The notes under the pieces: model-generated
What the model was told of the DNA's origin: nothing
Seen by the model: only the letters and a program-made list of their open reading frames with translations
The model's database searches: none
Translations under genes and position numbers: made by a program
Part shown: piece after piece, positions 48,988 through 62,280 of the stretch
Layout of the letters: every line of letters begins with the position of its first letter
Position numbering within the stretch: position 1 is the stretch's first letter
Assembly (NCBI GenBank): GCA_003118195.1
Contig: BEXV01000051.1
Span: 141,252-205,251 of the forward strand
Reading direction: 5' to 3'
DNA from: Hemicentrotus pulcherrimus
Lineage: Eukaryota > Echinodermata > Echinoidea > Camarodonta > Strongylocentrotidae
DNA: 64,000 nt

Positions 48988-51546
48988 ATCTTTGTTGAGT
49001 AAGTGAGGAACGCCAAATAGCTCAATCTATTTTTGCTCCCACTTGGAGCGATAAACATCAGAAGATTTTTGAGCACTTAAGGATACATCAAGTACGACAC
49101 AGAAAGAGATAGTCATCAGAATTCCAGAGAACAAGACATAAGGAAGAGTTAAAACAAAGAGAGAGAGGCAAGAAGCATTTGGAGTTAGGGGTCCACTTAT
49201 CGGTGATGAGGGATGAGAAGCAGGAGCTCGTTGAGGAACTTGAAAGACGATAATTGGGCAGTCAATTTAATGGGCCATTTCCACATAAACATTCCCCAAT
49301 ACGATTTCTTTTAATGCTGGACCTAGTCAGAAACTTTGTCACTTTCGACAGCAAGCAGACAAATGGGTTTCCCAGTGATTTTAAATTATGATTCTCTTGG
49401 ACAAACAAGAAAATAAACTGTTTTTTAAAAATATATCAATGACCTTAGAGCTTCTCACTGACTTAGATATATTTGTTATTCCACAGAATAGTATGCTAGA
49501 TATGACTCTGTAATTCTGTAAAATTATCATTAAAGACCATTTTGAATAAATTGAATTCACTATTGTTGAAATTTCTTTACGGTACACATTTTTTGTAGCT
49601 CCTACACAATATAGTTTTCTGTCATTATTTTCTATTTATTTGCTTTTTGCTGAACATAATAGCAATTATTCACTCAATGACAACACTAACTTTCTTTCTT
49701 GAGAATAACAGCAACAATGAGTCATGAGGTAAAAGAATAAGCACATTAGCAGTGATTTACACTTGTAAACTGAGAAAGAGGTACTATAACTACTCAACGT
49801 AGTGTACATCTTCACCACATCCGAAAGCCACTGCTTTTAAAACACTTGCCTCTGATAAAGAAAGCACATGTATGATTGTATCATTAATCACACACGGCTG
49901 GATATCCCTACCATTGCAGGCATACTCCTATTAATCATGTTTTGGATCGAGGCAAGTAAGAACGTGATAATGAGGCGTTGATACGTCCTACAAGATCCTA
50001 TCCTATGCTTCCAATGCGATAAAGATGTCCTAAAATAGGAAGTTTGAACCGGCCATGAAGTGGAAAAACATAATCATCATGACACACTGCGCTATGTTCT
50101 GGTTAGTGCCATTAAAGGAATGCTATAGTCTAAGGAAATGGTACTTCACTATTAAATACGACTACACCAGCAGGGATTGATGTTTATTTCCTTAACAATA
50201 CTACAACAAAATCACTTTGAAAACATAAATAAATTAAACAAAATCTGTTACTTGGATCAAAATTTGTAATATTTTTAATGTTATTTTATATTTTCTGCTT
50301 TATTCTGAAATATAATTTCACTGCATTTAATAGAACTCTTTCTTCCTTTTCTGTGTATAGATACAAAGCTACATATCTTGTGGGATCTACACATTATCAA
50401 TCCTATGACTCTTGGAATGACATTCAATGACTATACCATAGGATACTTACTTTGTCAGTAATGGGATACATAATATTAATTTCTCTTTTTCTCTTTCACT
50501 CAAAACAGTATGCATCATCACACCATACATCTTAGATGAAGTCATAAATAATTTGTGATTCGCATGGAAGGACACACCACATTCAATCAGTTTTGTTCTT
50601 CTATCAATATTTTTAATATATCTGATGCCATCTGCTCTTTTTTTGGTGGAAATTAAACAACAGCTTTTAGCTTCATGTTGAATGTCTTTTACATCAATAA
50701 AGAGATACAACATAAATATATACAAGCTTCATAAAATGGTGAGATCAATTTGTATGCTGAGAGTCAAAAGAACATGTAAATATGAGATGATACATTTTTG
50801 GTTCCTTATCAAATGAACATATTGTGTTTTTAGATTGAGAGCACCTTTTTAATAGGAAAATTTGCACTTGAATATCCATTACAATTATTTCAACGTAAAT
50901 TGAATGATAGCATCCATTTATAACATCAAACAGATAATCCCGCACATGCCTCTCTCTCTCGACTGCAATATGTGACGATACTCCCTAAACCAATTACCCA
51001 ATCCAGCTGATTGACCCCCTCCGTTCAACATTATCTCACCAAACTCATTAGAGTTAACTAATAAACAGTCAATATCAATTCCCGTTTATTTTAATTGGCT
51101 ACATGACTAATTCTGTTTCAACACACCAATAAGTGCTACTGATTTTTCAGTGTAGCTGGTGATGGAACTGTGTGATGTTTGAATTGTTTAGTCTGAAAGG
51201 AGGAGCTTTTTAATTTACAGAGGACAGATTCAATTAGGGAAATTGCCTATTTGAGGAGTGAAAGATTGATATTTATCTGTAGAGATAATGACAGAATCGT
51301 GCTTCAACTCTTGTATTTGTTGAACCATATTAAGTGACTTCCTGAATGGTTATTTGGTATGATTATTTCAAGAATCATTACATTATAGTGATCATGTACT
51401 TAGCATGAAATATTAAATACTTTTTTCAAATAAAATAAAATTGTCTGAATTTCTGAAAGTATTATTTTTCTTTGTTACGATCTGACCTTTCACAAGGATT
51501 ATATTACAAGTAAAATTCTATACACAAAATAGTGACAAACACTTAA

Positions 51547-51924
51547 AGGGATTGTTTAACAATGTTAAATCTGAGATGCATGGTCCTACATGTTACCAGT
51601 GTCTGTGATATGGTGTAATATTGAAGCCCTAAAAAAAATTGTGCTTCAAAATGATCAAGAAGTGCCTCAAAAAAGTAGAAATCTTTGAGTGAACGGTTTT
51701 ACCATACTGGTTTTCCCCAATAGACTGTAGTGTCATGAAAACCGTTCCGTGAACGGTTTTCAAAATTTGTAATTCCAATCGTTAATATCTTGATAATCAG
51801 ACAGGCGATCGGCTTGTAAAAGTCATGGAGTTCCCGACTGACCTAAAGGTTTATATATCATTGCAGCATGAGCTAAAATCAAGGATTATTTCTAAAGGAT
51901 CTAAGACAAAATTACCGGATCCCT
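51547..51924. mobile_element. TTAA-flanked MITE, 378 bp
   Basis: TTAA lies at 51543-51546 and 51925-51928. The ends are AGGGATTGTTTAAC and the complement of AGGGATCCGGTAAT. Inside are repeated GTGAACGGTTTT words. No transposase. By its target site it is a piggyBac-like non-autonomous element. Confidence 0.65.
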
Positions 51925-52307
51925 TTAAGAATTGAGTTCTAATTATGAATGATTTTTTTTTAAACTTCCATGCCATATTTGAAAAGCGATAGCCAAACAA
52001 TTTATCTTGATTCTGCTGAAAGCCTTTCTGAAAGCCCTTTTACTTTCATTTCTGGTTTAATACGAACACAACACTAAGAGCTAAGAGCAGACAGAAACGC
52101 ATGAATTAGATAATGCTTATAGCTGCAGCTTTCCTATAGCCTTGACTATAGAATGATTTACTAATGAACATCTCTGTACACTCATATTATCTGGCTGAAT
52201 GACACTAAAGAAAATTATTCACAAATCACCAAACACATGAGAAAAACTCTTGTTCTTCATAAAAATTTAATGGGAATTTAGTTACTCAAGTAGCATCCCC
52301 CTCCCCC

Positions 52308-52321
52308 NNNNNNNNNNNNNN
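52308..52321. other. 14-N gap in a C-run
   Basis: Unsequenced bases flanked by poly-C on both sides. The length of the C tract is unknown. Confidence 0.95.
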
Positions 52322-53602
52322 CCCCCCCCCCCCCCCCCCCCCTCTTGAAGTTTAAGTTGTCATGTACAAACCCAGTCAGAGCAACAATTTTGATATTGCA
52401 AAAATATGAAAATTGCTGTCTCATTAGTTATAATAAACAGAAATCACAAGGCAACCTCCCCATTTCCGGTACGGCACATAATGAAAAATGTGTGGAAAGT
52501 TTGAATCCCTAAACACAGTTACTCATCATGTACAAGCATCAGCTAGCTAACAATCTACAGGAAAAACAATATTGATTTGAGTTGTTAATTATCATTGATT
52601 AGCTAACGTGAGGCAGGCACAGAGGGGGCCCAACAGGAGTAAGGAAATACATTGTGATTCCAGTTTAAAGATTTATCGTATTGTTTGTTGGGGTTAGCAT
52701 AATTGCCTCCCAGTTTGCGATATTACAGTGCTTTGCCTGCATGCGATGTAGCAGAATGTCCAGCATTTGTGAGTCTTTTGTCATGATCCAGCCACGCTGG
52801 AGCCAATTCAATCTTCACCTTTTGTTCCTTGCATTAAGGTTGGTATATCTTAATTGCAGTATCCCTGATGATAGAGAATTATGTATTTATGACAAATCAT
52901 GAGAGGAAAATCAGTAGAGCAAAGGTGAGGGCATTAACAGCATTATATCAATTTCCTTTTTGAGGGAACAACAGAAGAAAGAGAATATTTCATTCCACTT
53001 TACACTCATCTGTTTGTTGTTTTTTTTGTTTTGTTAACTCTCAAATTAAACTTAGTATAAACATTATAAGTATCCATGTGGAAAAAAGAACATAATTTCA
53101 TTAAAAAATAACCAACAAAATGTTTGATAAGAAAGTAATCTTCTTTTAGGAATCAGTTGATGAAAAAATAGGCCTATTTGAACAGAATTTCCAAAGAGAA
53201 TTTAACAGTTCATTTGACTGAATAGGAAATAACCAACGAATTTAACAGCAGTGCATTTTTTTTATTTAGTCTCAGAAGAGATTTTTTTTAATATTTAGTC
53301 TTAGGATATGTCACACTCAGGTTATAAAGCACTTTACAGTAATGTACTATCTATAAACTTGTTAAAACACAATACTATTTGTCTGTTTGTCTGTCTGTAT
53401 CTGGAGAGTTCTAAAAGAAGGAAATATAATAAGATTACCAGAGCACTAACTGACTATTAATCAGCCATCTATCCACACACAGCCATAGATTTCACTACCT
53501 GAGATGCCATATTGATCTCCTACGCACTAATTAGATTTCATTGTTTTAAGGGACAACCTGCCACAGACGAATAAAAGGAAGTTATAGTGAGGATAATTTT
53601 GT

Positions 53603-53670
53603 CTGCTGAGAGCGAGAGGGGCACTAATGCTATGTACGAGTTATGACCTTCTGTCTCATAACAGTGAGAC
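53603..53670. repeat. Hairpin repeat copy, diverged
   Basis: The left arm CTGCTGAGAGCGAGAGGGGC and right part CCTTCTGTCTCATAACAG retain the family pattern with several changes. Confidence 0.5.
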
Positions 53671-53698
53671 AGTGTTTTTTGGTGATTTTCAGTGTGTG

Positions 53699-53777
53699 GT
53701 AAGATGAAATTAAGATGAAGGTAAGATGAAAGTAAGATGAAAGTAAGATGAAAGAAAGATGAAAGAAAGATGAAATC
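53699..53777. repeat. 11-bp minisatellite (AAGATGAAAGT)n
   Basis: About seven units with A/T and G/A variants and a partial unit at the end. Confidence 0.85.
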
Positions 53778-56026
53778 TGATGGAATGGCAAGACTGTACC
53801 AACTCAAGAGAGTTTTTTTTCTCTTTAACGGTAGAAACTATTGAAAGAAACTCATGGACTTCCAGAAAGTCAACTCTTCAAAATTTATAGAGAGCGAGGA
53901 AGGGGCTCACTTTGATGAGGAATTGATAGATGACATATCATGATGAAAACAGTAATAAGAATAAAAAATGCAATTTACCAAAATTTGCTTTTCATCAAAA
54001 GGAGATAAAAGAAAAGATAAAGTGAGCCTGTCTAATGTCAATATTTCTTGCTTTTAGATATTTATAGTGGGAAAAAATCTATTCTGTTATTCCTAAATGA
54101 TCTTCATTAGATGTGAATATACAAAATACAAGAAATTGTGAAAATAAGAATGTTTTTACTCTCTGTTTCAAGTGTTATGAAGGAATGTGTCCTTCAACAA
54201 AGTTGCTCTTGATGTTCACTTTAAGCTAAACTGAAGCTTACCCAACATAGCAACACATTAGATGCCCTACAAATGTTTTCTATCCATAATAATAATAACA
54301 AATACATTAAAAATGCAGAAGAAAAATAAAATAAAATATGAATACATCCTTGCACTGATCTACTAACTGTGAGTTAACCACTAAAAGATGCCATTCATTC
54401 TGAGATGAAAATTAATTCTAGTATGAAAATATCGTCATTGTAATTTCATGATAAAGAATCATTTGTATAGTTATTTTCAGTATTTTTAACAAATACATAT
54501 TTTCATAATACTTGCTACTATATTATGTTGCTCTTATATAGAAGCTGTATTCAATAAACATACCCCCAAATCCCATCGAATCTTGTTTTTCTACAACAAT
54601 GACCTGACTAGACCTTTGCTCAATCTCTCCTTCATGACTGTATGTGTTGTCAATGTAATGTCTTATCTGTTTATTGCAAACAAGGCTTGATACACTAACA
54701 TTAAAGCTCAATGACTCATAAAGCTCTTAATTACTGTAGCCCTTCAATTAAGGTGACTACTTTTGTATTGTATTTGATAAAGGTTACTCATGAGCTATAA
54801 ATTGTGAGGATAATTGGGCTTTGATTAAAAAACCTTGTACCTTGATGTTGCTGATACTTTGTAGTGGTAATAGTGTTGTTGTCTCACTAGAATCTAGAGT
54901 CTTACATCTGCATTACAGGGCATTCCCTCTATGTCACATACACCTTTAATGGATACAATTATTATAATACCAAGTGCTTCATTCTTTTCTTGAATAATAA
55001 TCTATAGTTTAACATTTAACATCGTTCACTGATTTGGTGGTTACAATGCCTAGGGGGAGGAGGGGGGGGGGGTGATTGTGGAGGTTGTTTTCAAGATTGT
55101 CTTTAAAAAAAAAAAACACTTGTTTACTAGAATCACGAAAAAAAGGAAAACAATTCAATAGTAGCATGTCTGCCACTGGATCTCAGTCCATCTTGGCTCA
55201 TGAGAATGTGACAGGCAGATAAAAACAACTTACCATTGTTTAATGGAAATAGGGCAATAAAATTGAATTACTGGTTCATATAGGAACTAAGAACTCAGCC
55301 ACCCACCCCATGCCACCATATCAAAGAGTGATTCGGGTCAGTTTTCAATTTAAGCAAGAAGAAAAAAACCTGCGTTCAGATTGTCCAACTAGATCAGGTG
55401 GAAAATGTGGGGCAATGAGGGGCAGTGAGGTACAGTGAGGGGGAAAATAGCTATTCTGACAGGCAATGCCAGATTCAATATACTCCTCCTATTAACATAG
55501 GAAGTGCAAGGTTTGCTTCTGTCTGATATTGCTAAGTTGACCCAATAGTTGATTTAATTAATTAAATATCATGATACATGTGTATCTCTTTCATTATTCA
55601 TCATACGATACAAAAATATTTTCTTACTCCATACATCAAAATTGATCGCTCTGATACAGAAAAATATTTCTTTTCTCTTTCTTCTTCCATTTTTCTATAT
55701 ATTCTTTTATTGAATTTAATACCATCCCCCCCCCCCTTCCGTTCATCTGTAAATACGTCTATGAGTCTGCCAGTAGTTTGTGTGTCTGTCTGCCTGTCTT
55801 TGTCTATCTGTCTTTCCCTTCTGACTCTATTTTCTCTTTTCTATCCCTCTTCTCAGCTGCTATCTCTTCTTCCTGCTTTTCTACCTGTGTGGCTGCCCCC
55901 TCCCAACTCACTCTCTCTCTCTTTTCTCTCTCTGCCAATATGTGTTCCCCGCCCCTCTCTCTCTCTCTCTACCATCTTGGTCTGTGCTTGAATACAGCAC
56001 AACCACAACACTATTTCAACCTACTA

Positions 56027-56620
56027 CCGTATTTGCCGGCGATAACGCCGCACCCTTGTATAGGCCGCACCCTCGTATAGGCCGCACCCCCGATTTTGAC
56101 CTTTAAAAAAAAAAAAAAATTTTGGACGAAGTCGGGAGTCAAACTCTTGCGGACATATATGTAGAGTGGGACCAAAACCGGCGCCTTAGACCGCGGGGCC
56201 ATCCCGCACCGATGCCCTGGCCTGCAGTTTTCTGTAATGTATACATTGAAATGGATTGAAAATGGCGACTTCGCGTGCTGAATGCTTCGCGGCAGCTTCG
56301 TTAAAGGAGCCCTTCTTTTACTTTTGCAATGCATTGGCACGAACTTGGATCAAGATCTATCAGCAGATGTTGTTTTTGGAAGTTTATTTTCGTCTTCATG
56401 TCAACAATACAAGGTAAAATTGTTGGTAAGATGTGAGGTAATGTCCTGTACCATAGTGGTATACTTATTGTACCACTCGTAGTCCCATATGTGCAAATTT
56501 GTGGTGGTTTTTACTTGATTTTTTATTTTGTTTTACTCTGTCGCCGCATATACGCCGCACCCCGACTTTTTGATTTTTTCTCTCCCGAAAATACTGCGGT
56601 GTTTATGCCGGTAAATACGG
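56027..56620. mobile_element. TA-flanked MITE, ~594 bp
   Basis: It starts CCGTATTTGCCGGCGATAAC and ends ...GCCGGTAAATACGG, with TA on both sides (56025-56026, 56621-56622), as for Tc1/mariner or pogo-type insertion. Sub-terminal GCCGCACCC words repeat three times at the left and recur at the right. No transposase. It ends 33 bp from the LNS2 exon at 56654. Confidence 0.7.
56125..56211 (-). ncRNA. tRNA-like Pol III segment inside the TA element
   Basis: On the minus strand TGGCCCCGCGGT (56190-56201) fits the Pol III A box at about 10 of 12 positions, and AGTTTGACTCC (56135-56145) fits the B box at about 9 of 11. An uninterrupted T tract (about 56105-56119) follows as a possible terminator. 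The GCGGTCTAAGGCGCC run after the A box is typical of tRNAs with a D loop. I could not fold a full cloverleaf by eye, so it is tRNA-derived rather than a functional tRNA. Confidence 0.45.
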
Positions 56621-56653
56621 TACTCCAAAGACAAAAATAAGAATGGAACTTAC

Positions 56654-56818
56654 ATCTCTAAGATTGCCTCTGAAGTTCTGTGACACCTCTCTGTATCCAG
56701 GTACCAGCTCTGGATTGGCTGCACCCCCTACCAGAAACTCCCTGGTGGCCCCGAGGCGCATGAAATCCCCCTCTGTGTTCCCCGTTGCCATGATACTCTC
56801 ATCCACTCTTATAGTTAC
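56654..56818 (-). CDS. NRXN: Neurexin LNS2 second exon
   Basis: A 165-nt phase 0-0 exon: VTIRVDESIMATGNTEGDFM, FLVGGAANPELVPGYREVSQ, NFRGNLRD. It aligns with VTISVDG...YVGGSPST...NFMGCLKE of the family. The cysteine after MG/RG is asparagine here. The exon start is the splice-site-2 junction. Confidence 0.96.
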
Positions 56819-56956
56819 CTGTAAAGATGATATATAATAGTATGTCATCATCTCTTTATCTGGTCAATAAAAAGACAAATTTAGTCGAGGGAAATAATGG
56901 TAGTTCAAAAATTAATCAGGTTCAAAGTATGCAGTCCAGAAAGATTTGTTATTATT

Positions 56957-57020
56957 TGTTGAGAACCAGAAGGAAATTATCTGTGAAAAATGACCTGTAA
57001 ATACCCTTCTGGCTCACAGC
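56957..57020. repeat. Hairpin repeat copy
   Basis: GAGAACCAGAAGG at 56961-56973 pairs with CCCTTCTGGCTCACAG at 57004-57019 with minor mismatches. Confidence 0.6.
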
Positions 57021-58257
57021 ACAAAAACAATTAAAGAACAAATAAAAACAAATCATTTAATCTACACAAAATCTTATGAAAAGACCTGTCTGTCACCTCA
57101 ATAAATTTCTTAAAATACCATCATACCAATCATGTCAATGAAAAATAATAGTAACAAAAAGCAGAGCAAGTAATTCATAAATAAAAATGATCTATTTAAT
57201 TAATCTGATCAAAATTTATTTAAAAAAAAAATCAAAAACCCTTCAGAGGAAAAATGGAGGGAGAACTTTGTTCACGAAGCTCAGTCAGACGTGTGATGCT
57301 CATGTTTCCTGTCAAAATGATGCTTCCGAAAAATTCTTGGAATAAATTTTAATTTAGATGGCAAATTGGTGTCAATGTAACCACGTCCCTTCCAGCTGCC
57401 ACGTCTAAAACACCTATCTACCCATCTACATCCTATAGCCTTATTCACACTTGATGAGTTAATCTGCCTTAAAATAGAAGCCGTACTGCTGCGGCAATGA
57501 CACAAAATCCATTTACATGCAAATGAATAGCAAATGGAGGGGACAAATACCTGGGTGCGACAAAGACCCACAGGAGTATCTCTGTATTATAGGACACAAA
57601 AACATAAAGTGTTATATGCTGAAATGATTTTAGTTTGCTGCAAACATTTTTTTTTATTAAGGCAGTTTACTGATTCAGGAGTGAATAGGGCTTTATAGCA
57701 ATCTATTAACCGCATGACTTAAAGGACAACTTTCGAGTTTCTACCATTTATATGGATTTGCCAATAACAATCTTAAGCTTCTGGAGTATCAACTCTTCAA
57801 ATCGTTAAATAATTAGGTTTAAACAAATTCTAATTCATGTGTTGTTTGAAGTTATTACTTTCTGTAAGTTAAAAGATAGAAAACTCAATAATCCCTTAAA
57901 ACTGATAGAATGCATAAATATCTCCCAATTCAAATATGAAATGTAATTATTATTCCATTTTCAAGGCAATTAAAAGATAAATTTAAGAATAGCATTGTAT
58001 ATCTTTTAGTAAAATATATTCTTTTTATTTCTTACACTTCAGTGTAATCTTCAGAATAGTGCTACTCCCATGTCTGTTTGACCAGATTCTTGATAAACAT
58101 ATTTTCCAAAACACATCATATCCAATAAACATCTACAGACAGTCATCTCCCTTTTTTAAAAAGTTCACATATGACTAAAGGGCATAATATATCAACAATA
58201 TCAATTTCAACCTACAGCTAGCTAACTCATGAGGGTAATATCTGAATGGTCTTCCCT

Positions 58258-58279
58258 GTGAGTGAGTGAGTGAGTGAGC
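58258..58279. repeat. (GAGT)n microsatellite
   Basis: Five tandem GAGT units. Confidence 0.9.
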
Positions 58280-58905
58280 CTTTAACATTGCTTTTTCTTC
58301 TCTTACTGATAAACGAGGATAGTGATGGGCGCCTCTCCGTCCTGCACCTGCTGCCAACGTGTGCCCAGATGTACCCCCACACTCACACTCGATATAAACA
58401 GGGTGGCATGGCTAATATTCAATTACTCTCACAGATAGATAGCTTGACAAGACACTGATCAGGAAGATTATTCACATACTGACTAACTAAATCAATCTTT
58501 CTTTTCCCTTCATATCACCTTTCAAAATTGGATGTGGTTATGGAATTGGAAGATGGCTCAATTTTTTTTTCTTTTCAATATTCTATTCCAAGACTGGTTT
58601 AACTTCAGCATTTCATCCTATGATTAATTAGATTATTGTACTATTGCAAATTTGTAAAAATATAAATTCCATTATTCCATCATTTTCACTTTTCATTCGT
58701 TTTTGTTGTTTTTCTTATGTTTTTGAAGTAATGTTCTATCGTCTTATCATCTTAATGTACTTGAAATCGATTGATGAGATTGCAATGTTCCTACAAATCA
58801 ATAGGCAGTATATGCTTGGCCATGTTATGCACTTGATTGAGGAAGAATTTCTTGAAATATTTTTGTCCATATTGTAATCAAAAAGCAAAATGTTATTTCT
58901 CTTAC

Positions 58906-59213
58906 CGCTGTATTTTCCCTGGTAATCCTAACTTTATGCCACTCATTATCGATGAATCCACTTTGTCCTCTCCTGGCTGTGATAAACTCTCTATACTCTC
59001 CTGATCCGAGATTAATAGCTATCTCAATCCTGCCTCCATTCATAGCAGCGTAGATGTAGTCATACTCTTCCCCCACACTCAGGATCAGACCTGCTGGGGA
59101 CTGGGTCCGGAACTCAAAGAGGACTTCATCCCGATTGTTGGAGATCTTCTTCTTGATTAAACTGTAGCTGATGTATGTATTTCCATCAAAGGTAGCTGAT
59201 GTGGCCGTTTTAC
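58906..59213 (-). CDS. NRXN: Neurexin LNS2 first exon
   Basis: A 308-nt exon (phase 1 in, 0 out): KTATSATFDGNTYISYSLIK, VLFEFRTQSPAGLILSVGEE, AAMNGGRIEIAINLGSGEYR, FIDNEWHKVRITRENTA. It is LNS2 by match to EEYIATFKGSEYFCYDLS...NLGSGAF...FNDNAWHDVKVTRN. It ends exactly at the SS2 position. The upstream partner exon is outside the window. Confidence 0.96.
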
Positions 59214-61835
59214 CTGTGTCACCAAGAAGAGGCAAAAGTGTTTATATCCACACTCTCAAGTATAGCAACTGACTTATATGAGATTAAACGACAGCATGCT
59301 CCAACGACAATTGTTTTGCACAAACTTTTTAACCCAACCACCAAATAACTAACTTCGGTCCTGGACCTGACACTATGACTTAAACCTTACCTAAATGACA
59401 ACTTTAACTCTTGTCCTTTTACTATGACCAAATGAAGCCAGGAGAAACTTCTGCCTTAACATTTGTTGGATCATTACAGGTACATGTGCAAATATTGTGG
59501 TAGGTCAATGTTCAGTTTAAAGTGAAATATTGAAGCAGCTTCACTATGTATGACTGAGTTCACCTATTTTCTCAGATATGAGAATATGAGGGCTAATACT
59601 AGCACTGTGAATTGTGCTTATCCCATGACAAAATGATTCTATATATTTGTAATAAACAAAAATTCACAGTTCATCAAGATATCGAAAGGCAAAAGATATA
59701 GCATGTAAAATTGAAGCATGTCAACTAAATATCTAATCATACTATCAACAACAACAAATTCTTTCATCAAAAGAAAAAATAAGCACAATGAAAGGTACAA
59801 TATTATATTCAGACATAATCTACACATTGATCACATTCAGTTTTACCTCACAAACCCCAGAACAATGTCTTCAGGATGACAAAAATCTCCTGGAGGCAAT
59901 GTCTTAATTTAGCAGTCTTTGACAAATCTCTGCTCTTTAAAGTTTAGACTGCTAGCATTATACAGGCGACAACAGTAAGCCCACGTAAGGGAATCTCGCT
60001 ATAAAACACAATCTACCGGTATATCAATCTGACAGAAAGCGCTGCTAAACATGCTAAGAACAGAATGCATTAACTAAAAAAACAATACAGTTTAAATGCA
60101 AATCATATCCTCACACCTTCAAAGCTAAAGAGTTACAAGAATGCAGACATTTCCATGTGAAAAGCAGTGGATTTGATATAACTTCAGGTACTTTCTATGA
60201 GATAATTTTTGTTTTTTGAATTAGACTTGAGCTATTAGTGACTTTTTATATTTCCTCTACTTTTCTTCCCCCAGTATCAGTTTTCAGAATTCAACATTCA
60301 ATTATATTTTGCTAAAATTAATCAAAAAGGGAGTTAAATTTAGATTTTTCAAAATGAGTTTTGGTTTGGATTAGAATATTTCATTGAATACAACAACCGT
60401 GAAGATTAGAGATCAATTTCCTTTTACCTTCAATAAATGTAATTCTATGAGGTTTGATAAGTTTCATCACCTAGAGGAACATACTGATATTATTTGATGA
60501 ATGTTTCCATAAGGATACTGTAATCATATAAAGTAAATGAGCACTTCTATGCTACCTTCTCAAAAACGAGATGAGATGTTCAAGCAGACTTTAACCCTCT
60601 CAATGCTCAATCATAATAAGGGGGCATCTCCACCACAAGTGGTAGAATTCATCATCGATGAAGCAGGATGCAGTGCATTAATCAACTTCTACCAACATCA
60701 TTTTCACTGTATTACCAGGCAGCTTATCATGAATAGTTGATGTGGAAACCGAAAAGCAGACCCTCATTTTGGGGCGAGCTGTTTGGATAACTGAAATGGG
60801 ATATGGATTGAAGTCATAGACACCTCTTCCACTTCAGCATGTGCATATCTAAACTCGGCAATTACGTCTGAAGTATGTACTTAGCATATCTCCCAACCTG
60901 CATCCACACATCGGTGCAGGAAAATGGAATTGATGGGTTCGGGAATTCTTCGACGCCTCTGTCTGGAAAAGTCAAAAAGCTCTCAAAATATCCATGTAAT
61001 GAGTGGCAGTGTGTTGAAGTGAATCAGTAAAACAGTATAGCAGAGACATGCCATGGCAAAAATAGGCGGACCTGCAGATATTCACTGCTATTCATCACAA
61101 ATAAATGAATTTATGGGACAAGCTATGAATCCATTGTTCTACTTGCATTATGGAGTGGTAGTTTCTTTTTTAAAACATCTATATTTTTAGAATAGGTGGA
61201 TAGCATTTATGATATCCTTGTCTCTGTGATGAACAGACTTGATATCAAAGAGTATGATTCCACTGCTATTCCCATAGAATCCAATGTGCATATATAATGT
61301 ATTCCCAAACAAGCTAATTACATACAATGCATTGTTTCAATGTACGTTCCATGCTAGTGTGAACACTGTACCAATTTGCATTGCAAATGTGATTGGTTTC
61401 ATTTTCGCATATAGCACTTCTCCTCCCTGGCTCCATCTATGCTAATTTTTTCCACTCATTATCCGTATGAGTTTGCTCCATTTATCGTACAGATATTTTC
61501 TTTTTCCGGATCCCATGATGGAGGAATTCGGGTCTGGTGATGGCGTACTTGAACTTGAATCCAGGGATCGAGAGTTTATGCCCTGAGGCATCTTTCTCCA
61601 TACCGCCGCACCATACGCAGGTGCATGAAATGATATAGCCTCTAGCCATGGAGTACTAATGCATCCATAAAATAGAAAGTGTTTTTTTCCAAAGAATCTA
61701 AAAGATGAGGAGAATACTGCATGAAAACTATTAACAATAAACTAAAGATATGCTCAAATGAAATGAGATTGTGCATATAGTGTGTGCGGGCAAGCACTGA
61801 ATTAAATGACCGGGTTAATAGTATATTTGTAAAAA

Positions 61836-61893
61836 TGCTTAGTGACATTTTTATTAAGTGCTATATAAAAGCTAAGTATTATTATTATTATCT
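61836..61893 (+). repeat. SINE 3' tail fragment
   Basis: TTAGTGACATTTTTATTAAG, then TGCTATATAAAAGC and an ATT microsatellite. This tail type is common in tRNA-derived SINEs of this kind of genome. Confidence 0.4.
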
Positions 61894-62280
61894 TTAATCT
61901 TGACACACCCTTTTCCAGTCTATCAGGCTATCATAATTAAAAAAATCACCATTCAAAGTTATATCCTACTTATTCTCTGAACATTTCTCTATCTACAAAC
62001 TGTTACATGCACTAACTATATAACTAAATAAATGTTGATTGAAGGAAATAGTAAGACAGCTTCTGCATTGTCTTTTTTACAAATCATTAGTTTCACTGTT
62101 TGCTTAGGTATCTCTTGAAGCATTAGTTGAGATCTCTGAATGAATAACGGTATATATAATAGACAAAGATACTTTTTACTTCAAAGAGCAATGCATCATT
62201 GTATATTTCATAAATATGTCTGCTCCATACAGTGTGCCTAATTTACAAGCATCCTCAAAGGCTACATTGAACTAATCTAA

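Larger units (their letters stand above)
8444..59213 (-). other. NRXN: Alpha-neurexin gene (partial; LNS2 to C-terminus)
   Basis: Fourteen minus-strand exons join in frame to about 1,295 residues plus stop: LNS2-LNS3-EGF2-LNS4-LNS5-EGF3-LNS6-stalk-TM-tail. This is the alpha-neurexin order without LNS1 and EGF1, which must lie upstream beyond 64000. Neurexins are presynaptic single-pass receptors that bind neuroligins, LRRTMs, cerebellins and others through LNS domains and bind CASK/MINT-type PDZ proteins inside the cell. All junctions have GT/AG borders, and intron phases agree between neighbouring exons. The exon junction in LNS2 (58906/56818) coincides with vertebrate splice site 2, and the junction at 13258/12639 with splice site 4. 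No SS3 or SS4 insert exon was found. The gene is probably single copy in invertebrates, but that is family knowledge. Confidence 0.96.

Noticed and set aside
55578..55991. 137-codon plus-strand frame with hydrophobic runs
   Set aside because: The 3' half is CT-rich low-complexity sequence (many CTCTCT units). No family match.
57542..57580. Possible exon at SS2 (acceptor ATAATACAG, donor CAG/GTATTT)
   Set aside because: The segment is 31 nt, so inclusion would shift the LNS2 frame.
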